From: CAWBBA01 sp963741625
GTDB taxonomy: Bacteria; Desulfobacterota; Desulfomonilia; Desulfomonilales; Desulfomonilaceae
NCBI GenBank assembly: GCA_963741625.1
Contig: CAVUIT010000014.1
Location: forward strand, 650,528 to 714,527
Length of the DNA: 64,000 bases
Reading direction: 5' to 3'
Part shown: piece by piece, positions 8,710 through 18,812 of the stretch
Numbering within the stretch: position 1 is the stretch's first letter
How the letters are laid out: every line of letters begins with the position of its first letter
Position numbers and translations under genes: made by a program
Notes under the pieces: generated by a model
Databases searched by the model: none
What the model was told of the DNA's origin: nothing
Seen by the model: only the letters and a program-made list of their open reading frames with translations

Positions 8710-9478
8710 TGTGGACTCCGCCTTGCATCTCGGGCAGGTTGAATTTCAAAAACACGACACTCCCGACCGGAATAGGCTCATAGGTCAGAATGAACATACC
8801 GGAGGTACTCAAGTCGGTTGAGTAGCCGGAGGCCCAGACGTCCTGATCGAAAGAATACTGGACGGTAGTAGAAACTTTAACTCTGCGGGCTCGTCTCCTC
8901 GGGTCGGAATACGTGCTGGCCAATCGTTCCGGCGGGGCGTTTGGGCTTTTGTCAGAGCCAAGATTCTGTACCTCTTTCGGACCCATCGGTGTCGCCGCTC
9001 GGGGAAATTCCAAGATAGGAGATCCTGTCGTCTGCAACAATTCTTCGATTCGTTGAGAGAGGTCCGGGAAGAAACTGTCATCTTCGGTCCTGATCTGCAG
9101 AAGTCGTTCCAAAGCCAATTCAACGCGGCCCTGGCTAAGGTAGAGTTCCGCGAGGTCGGAATAAATGTGCAGTCGATCCCTAATCGGCACATTCAGAGAC
9201 AAGAGGGACTGAAGTAGAACCTTTTCAGCTTGGGCCGATAGCTTCAGATCAATCAGGCAGTTTGCTATCCGCCGCATGGCTCGACACTTCAAGGACTCCT
9301 CGGACAGTACCCTTTGGTACTCGCGAATGGCCTCTCTAAGGAGCCCCATTTCCTTGTAGGTCTCCGCTTTTTCAAAAGAAAGATCAGGACGATCCACTCG
9401 TAGTCTCCCGTTTCGACACTCCATGCAACAAGATCGGAAATCTGGCAGACAGGCCCATCGGTTACCTTGCGTCGACAA
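8654..9478 (-). CDS. TPR and PilZ N-terminal part of the split kinase gene
   Basis: The open frame encodes 274 residues. Residues ~30-140 form tetratricopeptide-like helices (AETYKEMGLLREAIREYQRVL; SDLAELYLSQGRVELALERLL). A PilZ domain starts at ~195 with RRARRVKV and DLSTSG, the c-di-GMP motifs. Sense ends at FNLPEMQ. The tail after that is out of frame, and the rest of the PilZ domain continues in the overlapping frame that begins the kinase gene. A single extra base at ~8719-8724 explains the break. The start is uncertain: TTG 9478 follows an in-frame stop, and ATG 9424 is an alternative. The product would couple c-di-GMP binding to phosphorylation. Confidence 0.75.
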   Translation of the reverse strand: MSTQGNRWACLPDFRSCCMECRNGRLRVDRPDLSFEKAETYKEMGLLREAIREYQRVLSEESLKCRAMRRIANCLIDLKLSAQAEKVLLQSLLSLNVPIRDRLHIYSDLAELYLSQGRVELALERLLQIRTEDDSFFPDLSQRIEELLQTTGSPILEFPRAATPMGPKEVQNLGSDKSPNAPPERLASTYSDPRRRARRVKVSTTVQYSFDQDVWASGYSTDLSTSGMFILTYEPIPVGSVVFLKFNLPEMQGGVHNGGHWPGRKTGCQNTRNR

Positions 9479-9559
9479 GAAGGGTCAGCATCTCAAAATG
9501 AAGCCCTGAGTGTCCGGGTCAAGGACTTGGTGGTCCCGAGCCCCGGCTGCCGGACCCTA

Positions 9560-10225
9560 TCAGGCTTCTTCAATCCAAAAGGTGAACCCCTGAACGAATT
9601 CCCTGAGCCGAAGAACGTCTTGTTCGCTTATCCTCGTGATACGAAATCCTGCGCAAATCGCCCCATCAGGTTCTAACTGCCTTGCCCAACGACATTGGGC
9701 CTCGAATTCAAACGGGGCTATCTCTCCAAATTCATCACCGACAACCGCAAGGGATTTCGTCTCGTCGATTTGAGCGTCAATCCCCGTGACACCTATCCCG
9801 TTCTCAGAAATATCCCTCACTAAATACTTTGTTCCGGGCTTGCCGACTTCGCAGATCGTAACCACTGGAATTGGGTGGTTTCTCAGCGAACTTCGTGAGC
9901 TCCCACCACTACTGTGTTCGTCACGACAGGAACTGAAAGTCTCGAATTCGGCTGAAGTGATAGCATTTGCCTTGAGAAGCCTGTTGAGAGAACTTGCGAG
10001 TGCTTCCGACGTGAGTTGATATTTTTTCATGAGTTCCGGTCGAGCCATTCCAGATCTGAGGTCGCTAGCCAGCGTTTGAATTCTCTTGGCACGCGCGTTG
10101 GCAAGCTGCTTGAATATCGATCGAAGCTGATCTCCCGACAAATTGTACTTTTGGGTGAGCTCTGAGTCGGCCATTCCGCGGGCAATGTCTTTGACGATCT
10201 CCTTCTCGATGATCTTTTGCTTCAT
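9560..10225 (-). CDS. PilZ protein with two KY-LS repeats
   Basis: A 221-residue protein starting at ATG 10225 after AGGGGATCAAT. It has two tandem N-terminal repeats: KDIARGMADSELTQKYNLS (~10-47) and SDLRSGMARPELMKKYQLT (~53-90). A PilZ domain follows (~115-215) with RSSLR and DISENG. Spacing between repeats is ~43 residues, so the module behaves as a unit that can be added or lost. It is likely a c-di-GMP-responsive adaptor or DNA/RNA-binding protein. It lies between the split kinase and another PilZ gene, all on the minus strand. Confidence 0.87.
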   Translation of the reverse strand: MKQKIIEKEIVKDIARGMADSELTQKYNLSGDQLRSIFKQLANARAKRIQTLASDLRSGMARPELMKKYQLTSEALASSLNRLLKANAITSAEFETFSSCRDEHSSGGSSRSSLRNHPIPVVTICEVGKPGTKYLVRDISENGIGVTGIDAQIDETKSLAVVGDEFGEIAPFEFEAQCRWARQLEPDGAICAGFRITRISEQDVLRLREFVQGFTFWIEEA

Positions 10226-10402
10226 ATTGATCCCCTAATCTCTTGCGAGTGTTCGTCTCTTCTTCCTGGATTCAAGATAGAACCGTCCATGCGTGTCTCG
10301 AACAATCCGTTTTGATCGACTAACGCATGCATAAAATCTGTACAAGGTCGCGGCCGAGCCACCGACGAAATATCGACAACGCCTCGGGATGAGGGTAAGT
10401 TT

Positions 10403-10963
10403 TCAGCTAATGGATTTCCATTCACCTGATTCACCAAGCACTAACAATCCCATGAAATCTTTTATGGACTTCCTGTCCCTGTCTGAAAGGTCCTTTATCT
10501 CAAACCCGGCAACCGGGTGTCGTTTGGTTTTGCCCTTGATCTCAACCCATTTGCACTCCGCGACAATCAATAGAGGATCGCTCTGCATAAACATGTCGAT
10601 GGGAATCTGAAAAGTCTTAGCTTGGCCGACGTCCGCTCCGATTCCCGCCACACGCAGCCCCTTTTCCGAGATATCTCTCAATATGCCGGTGGCTGAAGCT
10701 TCCACGTCATATATTTCTACGGGAATGTTCAGGTCGACTCTCCGGAACTTTCGTACCCGTGTGAGATCAGTTGTTCCCTTGTACAAGGAAGATCTTTCGT
10801 AAAGTTCGTTGTGGCTGATAGCGTTATGAGCCACGAGCTTCTCGAGGATGGTCTGGAGGGCTTTTGTAGAAAGCTCGTATTTTGCCTGCAATTCCACATC
10901 ACTCATCCCTGACCGGAGATCGTTGATGACGTGCCTTCCGTTAATTTGTCGCTTATTGCTCAT
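10403..10963 (-). CDS. PilZ protein with one KY-LS repeat
   Basis: A 186-residue protein starting at ATG 10963 after GAGGATACG. One N-terminal repeat (NDLRSGMSDVELQAKYELS, ~10-50) is followed by a PilZ domain (~70-180) with RKFRR and DISEKG. It is closely similar along its length to the protein at 25038-25598 (shared MFMQ.DPLLIVAECK and HPVAGFEI), a recent duplicate about 15 kb away. It lies directly downstream of the hybrid histidine kinase gene, with 101 bases between. Confidence 0.87.
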   Translation of the reverse strand: MSNKRQINGRHVINDLRSGMSDVELQAKYELSTKALQTILEKLVAHNAISHNELYERSSLYKGTTDLTRVRKFRRVDLNIPVEIYDVEASATGILRDISEKGLRVAGIGADVGQAKTFQIPIDMFMQSDPLLIVAECKWVEIKGKTKRHPVAGFEIKDLSDRDRKSIKDFMGLLVLGESGEWKSIS

Positions 10964-11064
10964 CGTATCCTCTATTGCCCCAAGGGTCCTCCAGAATCTC
11001 CTGGAAAGAAGTCCAGGGGGTCACCCGCTACTTTGATTCATAACTACGCGATTTTTGGCGTTTA

Positions 11065-13185
11065 TCAGTCCCCGTTCTCTGTTATCAACTCCTGGAGGGC
11101 TCGGCTCAGTTCGACGGCATTGTACGGCTTGGGTACGATGCCCTTGAACCCATAATGCTGGTAGTTGGACATTATGGGGTCCGTTGAGTACCCACTTGAG
11201 ACGATTGCCTTGATCTTGGTGTCAATTTCCAGAAGTTTCTGTATGGCCGCTTTTCCTCCCATGCCTCCTGGGACCGTCAAGTCCATGATCACGGCGGAAA
11301 ACGGTTGTCCGGATTCCATTGCCGCCTTGTACATTTCGATACATTCTGAGCCATCCTTAGCCATCTCAACGTCGTAACCCAGGAGGGTCAACAGATCTCC
11401 CGCAACAACCCGTATGGCCTCCTCATCATCCATCAAGAGAACCTTTCCCGTTCCAAACGCCGGGGTTTCTCCTGAATCGTCGATCGGATTGTCGATCTCG
11501 TACTCCGGAGACGCCGGCAAATAAACGAAGACCGAGGTCCCAACATCAACCTCGGATTGAACGTCAATCACACCGCCGTGCCTCTTGATAACAGAATAAG
11601 CAGTGGCAAGGCCTATGCCTGAGCCTTTGGGTTTAGTGGTGAAATACGGATCGAAAACCTTGGTGACGTGCTCTGGCGGTATTCCGCAGCCCGTATCCTT
11701 TATCGATATCTTGACATATCTCCCTTCTCTTAGCAGGAGGCGGTGGCCTAGCCTTTCCTGCCCGGGGAATAGGTTTTCAGCGCAAACCGTTAGCGTGCCG
11801 CCATCAGGCATCGCCTGGAGTGAGTTGATAAGGAGATTCTGAAATACCTGGCCCATCTGTTGCTGGTCTATTTCCGCCGGCCAAAGGTCATCAGGAATGC
11901 TGACTTCGTTTTTGATACTGGAACCACTTAGGGCAAGGGCGATGCTGTCTTTCAATAGCAGGGACAAGGAAGCAGGCCTCTTCACGGGGTCTCCTCCTCT
12001 GGTGAAGGTCAATAGTTGTAGAGTCAGATGTTTAGCTCCAGTCGCAGCTTTTTCAGCATTTCGCAAAGCTTCATATTGAGCGCTCGCTCGTGTTGCGTGC
12101 ATTTTCGCCAAGGAGATGTTGGCGATGGTCCCGGTCAGCAAGTTGTTGAAGTCATGAGCAATGCCGCCCGCTACCAGTTCAAGGGATTCCAGTTTCTCCG
12201 TCTTCAACATTTCCTCTTCGACTCTTTTTTGTTCGGTGACATCACGAAGCATCAGCAGCCTAGCGGGCTTCTCATTCCAATCTGTGGAGTGGACGCGTAT
12301 CTCAAGTATGCAGGCTTCTCCGTTCCCGCGATTCCTCTTAATCTCTGTGATCTGTCCCGGAAACAGAGTAAGTCCAAGATGTTTATTTATAAGTTTGTCT
12401 CTGGCCTGCCCCAACAAGGATGATGCCGCCGGATTCGCGTACAGAACCACGCTCTCCGGAGATATGACCAGGATGCCTTCGCCCGATTTCTCCACTATGC
12501 TGGTGAAACTGGCACGGCTGGCCTCGAGACTGTGCTCTGCCTCCTTGCGGAAACCGATCTCGCGGAGGAGGTCTTCATTCATGCTCTTCAATGCCGAGGT
12601 TCTTTCCTCCACACGACTTTCCAGTTCATCATGCGCTTTTAGAAGGGCTTCTTGGTGTTTTTGCGTCAGGATGAGTTGCTTTTTCTCCGCGGTAAGGTCT
12701 TCCACGAGAACTATCAGAGCCCTGTCCCCGCCCATCCTGAGCGAACGGAAATGCACACGCCCGTATATCCTGCATCCCTCAACTTCGAGCACCGTGCTTG
12801 CTACCAGTGGTCTTCTGGTCATGAAGGCTTTTTCGACAATAGAATTGACGGCCTTGGCCACTGATCTCCTGGTAAAGACGGAGGAAAAAGAACGACCCAA
12901 GATTCTCTGATAATTTACGCTGACCTTCTGCCAGGCGTGATTGACAAAGTTGATCTTGCAGGTCTCATCAATCAGCAGAACAGGAATTGGAATGGACTCA
13001 AGTAATTTACCGAACGACGTCTGATGGATATTACTGAAGTCAAGAACAACGGAGGCACTAAGTTCGTCCACGAGATTTTGGAGGTCAATCGTGTGGGTGG
13101 GAGTCTTTCCAACGGGCGTATACCTGGACGGCCCGTCATCCCCGTCAAAAAGCTCAAAATCGGGTAGATCCTTTTCACCCATCAT
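11065..13185 (-). CDS. PAS hybrid histidine kinase with C-terminal receiver
   Basis: About 706 residues if ATG 13185 is used (GAGAGGGC upstream); an earlier ATG at 13209 adds eight. Order of domains: PAS (~65-185, IPIPVLLIDETCKINFVNHAW), coiled coil (~190-230), second PAS (~235-345), HisKA with phospho-acceptor His in GGIAHDFNNLL (~360), HATPase with NLLINSLQAM and DTGCGIPPEH, FDPYFTTKPKGSGIGLA, then a receiver (~590-705) with DDEE, phospho-acceptor Asp in IMDLTVPGGMGG and KPYNAVEL. No membrane segment is seen, so it is a soluble sensor. The HDFNN type often lacks a dedicated downstream regulator. Neighbouring PilZ genes suggest a shared signalling network. Confidence 0.92.
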   Translation of the reverse strand: MMGEKDLPDFELFDGDDGPSRYTPVGKTPTHTIDLQNLVDELSASVVLDFSNIHQTSFGKLLESIPIPVLLIDETCKINFVNHAWQKVSVNYQRILGRSFSSVFTRRSVAKAVNSIVEKAFMTRRPLVASTVLEVEGCRIYGRVHFRSLRMGGDRALIVLVEDLTAEKKQLILTQKHQEALLKAHDELESRVEERTSALKSMNEDLLREIGFRKEAEHSLEASRASFTSIVEKSGEGILVISPESVVLYANPAASSLLGQARDKLINKHLGLTLFPGQITEIKRNRGNGEACILEIRVHSTDWNEKPARLLMLRDVTEQKRVEEEMLKTEKLESLELVAGGIAHDFNNLLTGTIANISLAKMHATRASAQYEALRNAEKAATGAKHLTLQLLTFTRGGDPVKRPASLSLLLKDSIALALSGSSIKNEVSIPDDLWPAEIDQQQMGQVFQNLLINSLQAMPDGGTLTVCAENLFPGQERLGHRLLLREGRYVKISIKDTGCGIPPEHVTKVFDPYFTTKPKGSGIGLATAYSVIKRHGGVIDVQSEVDVGTSVFVYLPASPEYEIDNPIDDSGETPAFGTGKVLLMDDEEAIRVVAGDLLTLLGYDVEMAKDGSECIEMYKAAMESGQPFSAVIMDLTVPGGMGGKAAIQKLLEIDTKIKAIVSSGYSTDPIMSNYQHYGFKGIVPKPYNAVELSRALQELITENGD

Positions 13186-13209
13186 TGCCCTCTCGTGGGG
13201 AACGGCCAA

Positions 13210-13539
13210 CTCATTTTGTCGGAGCTTGGTGTGTTCTTCATTTCCAGAGCCGCTCCAAACCTGACGCTGTAAAAACGGAACGTCAATTTCCCGGGTTGTT
13301 TGGTAGTATCCTTATCTGAATTGTCAGGTCCAAAAGCTACCTCTCGGGATGCATCCGCCAACTTGAGGGCCTTCGCAAGAACATGCCCCATTTGATCCCT
13401 CGATACCAAGCTCCGTTTCGCACTAACTCGCAGTTGTTGGTTGAAATAAGTCAAGCTTGGATGCCACTGGGCCACCAAGCCCTAACTGCCTGCTCACTTT
13501 CGTTGCCGTTTGCTGCTGTCTTGGCTGCCCCGGCTGACA
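13210..13539. other. intergenic region
   Basis: No convincing gene. A 98-codon minus-strand frame overlaps the kinase start and has no recognisable motif or ribosome site. Confidence 0.45.
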
Positions 13540-14385
13540 TCATTGTTGCCTTGAAACCGCTGCCAGTCGTATTAGAACTCGAAATTCACCCATGCTCCTT
13601 ACCGAAATGTAGGAGACCTCGAATCCAGCGAGGTAGTCGCCGCCGGGCGCTCTACTTGCCCACCGGCACACCGCGTCAAATGTGAATGTGGCAAACTCTC
13701 CGAACTCATCTCCAGCGATCACAAGCGTCTTTCTTTCATTAACCTTTGCCCGTATGCCGCTGACGCCGATGCCTCTTTGGGTAACATCTCTTACTTTACC
13801 TGGAGCTTCCGAGTGTCCGGCTTCATGGATCTCTACATCGAAACCCAGAGCGAACCTTCTGGATTCCCTGGGCTTATCGAGGACGAGCCCCTCGGAACCC
13901 GAACTAAGCTTCTCATAAAGCTCTCTCCAGCTTAGAAGCCCGTTGCTCACGAGCTCCATACAGACCCATCTAAGCGCTCTGGAGGTGAGTCGGTATTTTT
14001 CCATGAGTTGGCCCCTGCCAAGCCCATGTCGTATGTCCGCCGCAACCTGGTTAATATTGACGGTAATTTTGGCGGGAGTGCTGTCAGGCTGTGCACAATG
14101 CTTTAAAAGGCCCGCCCGATCCAGTTCCTCGAACAATCTTTGCAGGCCATTTTCGGAAAGCTGATATTTCTCAATGAGTCCGTCCTGGCCGACCCCAGAT
14201 CTGATGTCTTCCAGTAGCTCGCGTGCGTTTAAGCGCCTTACAAGGCCGATGTTTCCCAACTGTTCAAAAAGGCTTTGGAGTCCCTTGGCCGAAAGCTCAT
14301 ATTTGTTCATTAAAGATAAATCGTCCATCCCTGAACGGATATCCTCTAGAATCCGCTTCGCCTCTATCTTTCTTGGCGGTTTCAT
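13540..14385 (-). CDS. PilZ protein with three KY-LS repeats
   Basis: A 281-residue protein if ATG 14385 is used; a GTG 12 codons upstream is less likely. It carries three tandem copies of the module: EDIRSGMDDLSLMNKYELS, EDIRSGVGQDGLIEKYQLS and ADIRHGLGRGQLMEKYRLT, spaced ~44-50 residues apart. A PilZ domain follows (~165-280) with RESRR and DVTQRG. This is the largest repeat number in the window and shows that copies are gained in tandem. Each unit reads as about three helices ending in a KY-x-LS turn-helix, like a small HTH. Probable c-di-GMP effector; ligand of the repeats unknown. Confidence 0.87.
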   Translation of the reverse strand: MKPPRKIEAKRILEDIRSGMDDLSLMNKYELSAKGLQSLFEQLGNIGLVRRLNARELLEDIRSGVGQDGLIEKYQLSENGLQRLFEELDRAGLLKHCAQPDSTPAKITVNINQVAADIRHGLGRGQLMEKYRLTSRALRWVCMELVSNGLLSWRELYEKLSSGSEGLVLDKPRESRRFALGFDVEIHEAGHSEAPGKVRDVTQRGIGVSGIRAKVNERKTLVIAGDEFGEFATFTFDAVCRWASRAPGGDYLAGFEVSYISVRSMGEFRVLIRLAAVSRQQ

Positions 14386-15430
14386 AACAAATCCGTCGCC
14401 CCCGATTGAAAACTGAACCACAGGGTAACTGTGTTTGAGTGGTACGCGTGAGTCAGTTAGTATTTATACGACAGCTACATTTGCCTATTTGAGTGGATTT
14501 CACGTGTTGTCCGGTATTTCTCCGTAAGAAAAGGGTCATCCAATCCAGCGTAGATGCTCGCACAACCGCCCTTGCATCAATTCTCCCCTTTTTCAACATC
14601 ACTTCTGTGACTGCAGACCCGGCGCGGGGCATTTTCTCATCCAAGTTTCACTGAGAACCGATGGTTTCAGATACCCCCGACCGACGATTTGGCGTGCCGC
14701 AATAGTTTGATGTTCTTTGCTACAGTCCGTCGTAACATACCCCGACTCCTTGAAGGAGTCTGATCTCTGGTCAGGATAATCAAATTAAACTGGTTCCTGT
14801 CCCCCTCCTTGATTTTTCCGATAGCGGAGATTTAGATTGAGGATTTTCGTTCAATCGGTCAAGTGAGCAATAATTATGCCAGGTCACGTGGCCTGCAAGA
14901 AGAACTGATCCGGTCGGATAAAGATCTTTGCGCTAAATCAAAGGCAGAATTGTTGAAGACTGATTAGGTAGGAACGACGCATCGATATACTGTACGGAAT
15001 TGATAGGACTTCGATGCCTCCCAATTGGGTCAACTTGACCTTGAGGATTACGTTTTACTCATGACAAAATGAGCCTCATAGCCGACTTGACTAGCAAGGG
15101 GCGAAGTGACCGTAGTTGGTCAACTTGACCCATGCAATTGGCGCCACTCTTATTCTCTTTGCATTCCTCGACTCTTTCTAGGCATTCTTCTATCCGACTG
15201 ATCGACCTGAATTGCATCGGAGAATATCCGGCCACTTCCCTTTAACAGAGTTCAATTCTTGTCCTGGCAGAGCCGTAGATGCCAACCAACTGAAACGCCA
15301 TGCTTAAGCCTAATCTCATTTCAACCTTAGTGGCAATTTCATAGGTCTAATACCAGTTATACCAATTGCCAAATTTTTTGTCCGATTCACAAAATGACAC
15401 CGTCACCCCAGACTCCGATCCGCAGTCCAG

Positions 15431-15462
15431 TCTGGATTCCCGCCTGCGCGGGAATGACGGGG
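15431..15462. repeat. REP-type palindrome
   Basis: The sequence TGGATTCCCGCCTGCGCG followed by GGAATGAC is a short dispersed palindrome. Copies or variants occur at 44964-45039, ~56655-56725 and ~59781-59854 in this window. Confidence 0.7.
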
Positions 15463-15576
15463 AAACGCCCATCACGGTGGCCATCAGGGTGCTCTGCATC
15501 CTACAGCCAAACGGACATTATTTTTGGCAATCGCTATAGCTTTCAAACAGTGAGAATTGGTCACTAGCAATACCAG

Positions 15577-15601
15577 CACTGACCTGGAGCCCAGGTCAGT
15601 G
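15577..15601. repeat. perfect 11-bp hairpin
   Basis: CACTGACCTGG / CCAGGTCAGTG with a 3-base loop. It is not next to a gene end, and no T run follows on either strand. It could be a structural remnant of a mobile element. Confidence 0.5.
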
Positions 15602-15779
15602 ACACCCAGCGCCCGAACAAAATCCGGCTGGGGGTGCCATCCCGCGATCTGAGGGCTTTGTCAGATCCGTGTCTGATTTAGCGGATTATTCATTGTTTGA
15701 GCGCGAACTGGCATAAACCGATGGTTTGCACACCAAGAGATTGCTCCTGTACTGCGCACGGTCATCGGCAAGATGCTTA

Positions 15780-16301
15780 TCAAGGCATGTGAACAATCGT
15801 TCGAATCAATTCACGAAGCAGAATGGAGTCTCGTTGAGAAATGCTCAATATCTCAAATCCTGCCAGGAAATCAGTGTCGCCCACGCGCTCCACCCAGCGA
15901 AAAGCCACCTCAAGTATTATCTCATCGGCTGAGATTAGCGGCCCAGGTTCAATCCTCAAAGCCACTCTCGCCCCAAGAGATGGGCTTATGCCCTTTACGC
16001 AACCGCCCTTTTCATTGATGTCGATGAGAAAACCTGAATGCAGCTCCGGGGAACCCATCTCGGTCACGGGCAAGAGCAGCGCAAGAGGGTAACGCGGTGT
16101 GGCCCTCTTGTCACCATCGCTTACCTCATAGTCGTAGAGTATGGGCCTCCAGTAGACATCGGCAGAGTTCACGGCATTCTCACTCATCAGTTGGAGAAGT
16201 CTTCGGCGTAGCTTCGCAGCGGACAACTGGTGTTTCTCCATGATCTCCGCGTCGGTCAAGTCCCCCTGAATATCGTTAATCAACGAGCTTTCGTCATCCA
16301 T
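15780..16301 (-). CDS. PilZ protein with one KY-LS repeat, divergent
   Basis: A 173-residue protein using ATG 16301 (GGAAGAGGACC upstream); the open frame extends 30 codons further without a better start. One N-terminal repeat (NDIQGDLTDAEIMEKHQLS) has His in place of the usual Tyr. The PilZ domain keeps RATPR, but the second motif reads DINEKG, with Asn where Ser or Thr is usual. It may therefore bind c-di-GMP less well. It is separated from the other PilZ genes by a gene-free stretch. Confidence 0.83.
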   Translation of the reverse strand: MDDESSLINDIQGDLTDAEIMEKHQLSAAKLRRRLLQLMSENAVNSADVYWRPILYDYEVSDGDKRATPRYPLALLLPVTEMGSPELHSGFLIDINEKGGCVKGISPSLGARVALRIEPGPLISADEIILEVAFRWVERVGDTDFLAGFEILSISQRDSILLRELIRTIVHMP

Positions 16302-16508
16302 AAGTATTTGGTCCTCTTCCGCTGTGCCCACTCTCCCATGTATGGGGCCCGAAAAGGCTGTGGGCCGACACCACCCATTTGAGCCGCCCATCCCTGGGCT
16401 CGAGCACGATGAGGCACCAGACGTGATGTGCCCCCGGATTATGTATCACTTGTGAAGTCAGAGGTATAGTACGTTTTCGTCCTGGAAGACGGACCCCTTC
16501 TGACACCC

Positions 16509-16835
16509 CTATTTCAACCGCCTCCCTGCGAGCGGTCCAGCGGCCAAACGACGAATCTTGTACGCCTCCTTGAGCTTCCCTTTCGCTTCATTGAGCTCCC
16601 ATTTCCGGGAATGGATCAGTCCAATCTGATTCCATGCGTGATGATCAATGCCTTTTATGCCGTCAACTTTCTGACGACGAACAGCGACGGTGAAATTTCC
16701 GTTTGACCGGAGACAAATGGAGCGGTATATGTAAAAGAGTAGAGATCCGACTTTTTGAGTAACTTGACAATGTTTCCGCTGCCGTACTTGCTCGTACGAG
16801 GCTGTTCGTTTGAGATAGAGGAGAAGCCCGAGCAA
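16509..16835 (-). pseudogene. possible TPR-gene remnant
   Basis: An open frame of 108 codons whose C-terminal part (AWNQIGLIHSRKWELNEAKG, then KLKEAYKI) resembles a single tetratricopeptide unit. The N-terminal half has no sensible composition, and no start site is visible. It is either a decayed fragment or chance. No function assigned. Confidence 0.25.
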
Positions 16836-16880
16836 CTCCGCTGAGATTTTAATAGTGCTTTCTCTGGCTCAGGGGTTCAC

Positions 16881-18812
16881 ATGGGCACAACTGCCGATAT
16901 TCCGCTCGCCGATCCTGGCATGCTGATCGAATTCCTCACCCATATTGTTCCATTCAACGAATTGGACACTGAAAAGCTCCGGGACCTTTCACAACGTTTT
17001 GCCATGAAGTTCTTTCCCAAGAAGACCGTTGTATACCGACAAGACGTCGATGACGTGAACGACTTCTATCTGATTTACAAGGGGGGCGCAAAGACTTACC
17101 TCACGGGCCCTGACGACTCTGTGACACTCTTGGATTTCCGTGGTGAGGGTGACTACTTCGGCGCTCTTGGAATCATACGGGGCTCTAAGGCAAATTTTAA
17201 CGTCGAGACCTTAGAGGACACATTCTGTCTTGCGCTTGATAAAGAAGCATTCCTGGATCTTGTCCACAATCATCCCCGATTCTCCCAGCATTACCTGAAG
17301 ACTTTTTCCGAAGATCTGGTTGGCACGGCCTATGCCGAACTTCGCTTAAGAAAGACACAGGCTCGGCCCGAAGAAGCACTGTATCTGTTCAATCTGCAAG
17401 TGGGCGACGTAGTCAGACGGCCGCCGGAGGCCGTGCAGGCATCCAAAACCATTCAGCAGGCGGCCCAGCGCATGTCGGAGATGGAGATCGGATCTCTGTT
17501 GGTTGAAGATGGGAGCGGCGAGATTGTGGGTATCGTGACCGACAAAGATCTTCGGAAACGAGTGGTTGCCAAAGGCCATGACTACAATGCACCTGTGGCA
17601 ACGGTCATGTCGTCCCCGGTGCAGACGATTCCATCCCATGCCCTAAGTTTCGATGCTCTCCTGCGTATGATGAATGAGCATGTTCAACATCTGGCCGTAG
17701 AACGCGGGAATCGGATTGTCGGTGTAGTCAGCGTTCGTGACATCATGGTCCAAGAAGGGTCCTCCCCGCTTTACCTTTTCCGTGAGATTGAGAGTCAACG
17801 CGAAATCGAGGGCCTCCGTTCCCTCTCTCGGAAGGTTCCGCGAGTGGTGAGGGCGCTCGTTGAGGGAGGAGCACGCGCGAACAACATTACTCAAATCATT
17901 ACATTACTAAACGATCAAGTCGTACATCGGTTGCTTACGTTGTTGGTCGAGGAGATGGGACCCGCTCCATATCCTTTCTGCTGGATAACTTTCGGGAGTG
18001 AGGGGCGCAAAGAGCAGACTTTTAAAACAGACCAGGATAACGCTCTCATTTACGAAGATCCGGGCAGGGACGAGGATCAAATCAAGATCGCTAAGTCGTA
18101 TTTTCGAAATTTTGCCAGGCGAGCCATCGAGAATCTGGAGGCATGTGGATATCCACTGTGCAAGGGTAAGATGATGGCTTCAAATCCGAAATGGCGAAAA
18201 CCATATCAAGTGTGGAAGGACTATTTTAGCAAATGGATGAATGCGCCGGAGCCAGAGCAGGTGCTAAAGGCCACGATCTTCTTCGATTTTCGAGCCGAAT
18301 ACGGACGGAACGAATTGGGGGACGACCTGAGGGACTTCTTGACTGTGCAGGCGCCTGCGAAACCCTTTTTCCTGATGAATTTGGCAAGGGACTGCGTGGC
18401 GGCCAAGCCTCCTCTGACGTTCTTCAAGGGTTTTATTGTGGAGAAGGACGGTCAGTACAGGAAACGCCTGGACCTGAAAACGCAAGGACTCACGCCGTTC
18501 GTGAATTTTGCCCGCTTGTTGGCTTTGCGGCATGGAGTCAAGGAAACGAACACCCTGGCAAGGCTTGAGACCGTTGCGGAAAATGACCATATTCCAAAAG
18601 AACTCTACCTTGAGACCCGAGACGCCTATGAGTTTCAGATGCAGCTCAGGCTCGTGAACCAGTTACGAATGATTGAAGCAAATCTGGAGCCAAACAACTA
18701 CATTGATCCGGCCGAACTCTCCTATCTGGAGAAGCAGACGCTAAAGGAGGCGTTTGCTGTGATCGGGCACATTCAAGAATACGCGAAATCAGAGTTCAGA
18801 GTTCTAGAATAG
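16881..18812 (+). CDS. cNMP-binding/CBS/DUF294 nucleotidyltransferase-like regulator
   Basis: A 643-residue protein. Domains in order: cyclic-nucleotide-binding fold (~15-145, GEGDYFGALGIIRGSKANF), CBS pair (~175-295, IGSLLVEDGSGEIVGIVTDKDL and HLAVERGNRIVGVVSVRDIM), DUF294 nucleotidyltransferase-like domain (~330-480, FGSEGRKEQTFKTDQDNAL) and a C-terminal substrate-binding helical domain (~510-640). The family is related to GlnD-type nucleotidyltransferases and is thought to sense nucleotides and modify an unknown target. The catalytic GSEGR and DQD residues are intact. No partner gene lies beside it. The length is typical for the family. Confidence 0.9.
   Translation: MGTTADIPLADPGMLIEFLTHIVPFNELDTEKLRDLSQRFAMKFFPKKTVVYRQDVDDVNDFYLIYKGGAKTYLTGPDDSVTLLDFRGEGDYFGALGIIRGSKANFNVETLEDTFCLALDKEAFLDLVHNHPRFSQHYLKTFSEDLVGTAYAELRLRKTQARPEEALYLFNLQVGDVVRRPPEAVQASKTIQQAAQRMSEMEIGSLLVEDGSGEIVGIVTDKDLRKRVVAKGHDYNAPVATVMSSPVQTIPSHALSFDALLRMMNEHVQHLAVERGNRIVGVVSVRDIMVQEGSSPLYLFREIESQREIEGLRSLSRKVPRVVRALVEGGARANNITQIITLLNDQVVHRLLTLLVEEMGPAPYPFCWITFGSEGRKEQTFKTDQDNALIYEDPGRDEDQIKIAKSYFRNFARRAIENLEACGYPLCKGKMMASNPKWRKPYQVWKDYFSKWMNAPEPEQVLKATIFFDFRAEYGRNELGDDLRDFLTVQAPAKPFFLMNLARDCVAAKPPLTFFKGFIVEKDGQYRKRLDLKTQGLTPFVNFARLLALRHGVKETNTLARLETVAENDHIPKELYLETRDAYEFQMQLRLVNQLRMIEANLEPNNYIDPAELSYLEKQTLKEAFAVIGHIQEYAKSEFRVLE

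Larger units (their letters stand above)
14422..15779. other. long gene-free region
   Basis: About 1.36 kb without a credible gene. It contains a REP-type palindrome (15431-15462), a perfect hairpin (15577-15601) and a repeated phrase 'ttgggtcaacttgacc' near 15026 and 15115. Coding remnants were not recognised. Confidence 0.55.

Noticed and set aside
13182..13478. 98-codon minus-strand frame upstream of the hybrid kinase
   Set aside because: Overlaps the kinase start, has no ribosome site and no recognisable composition.
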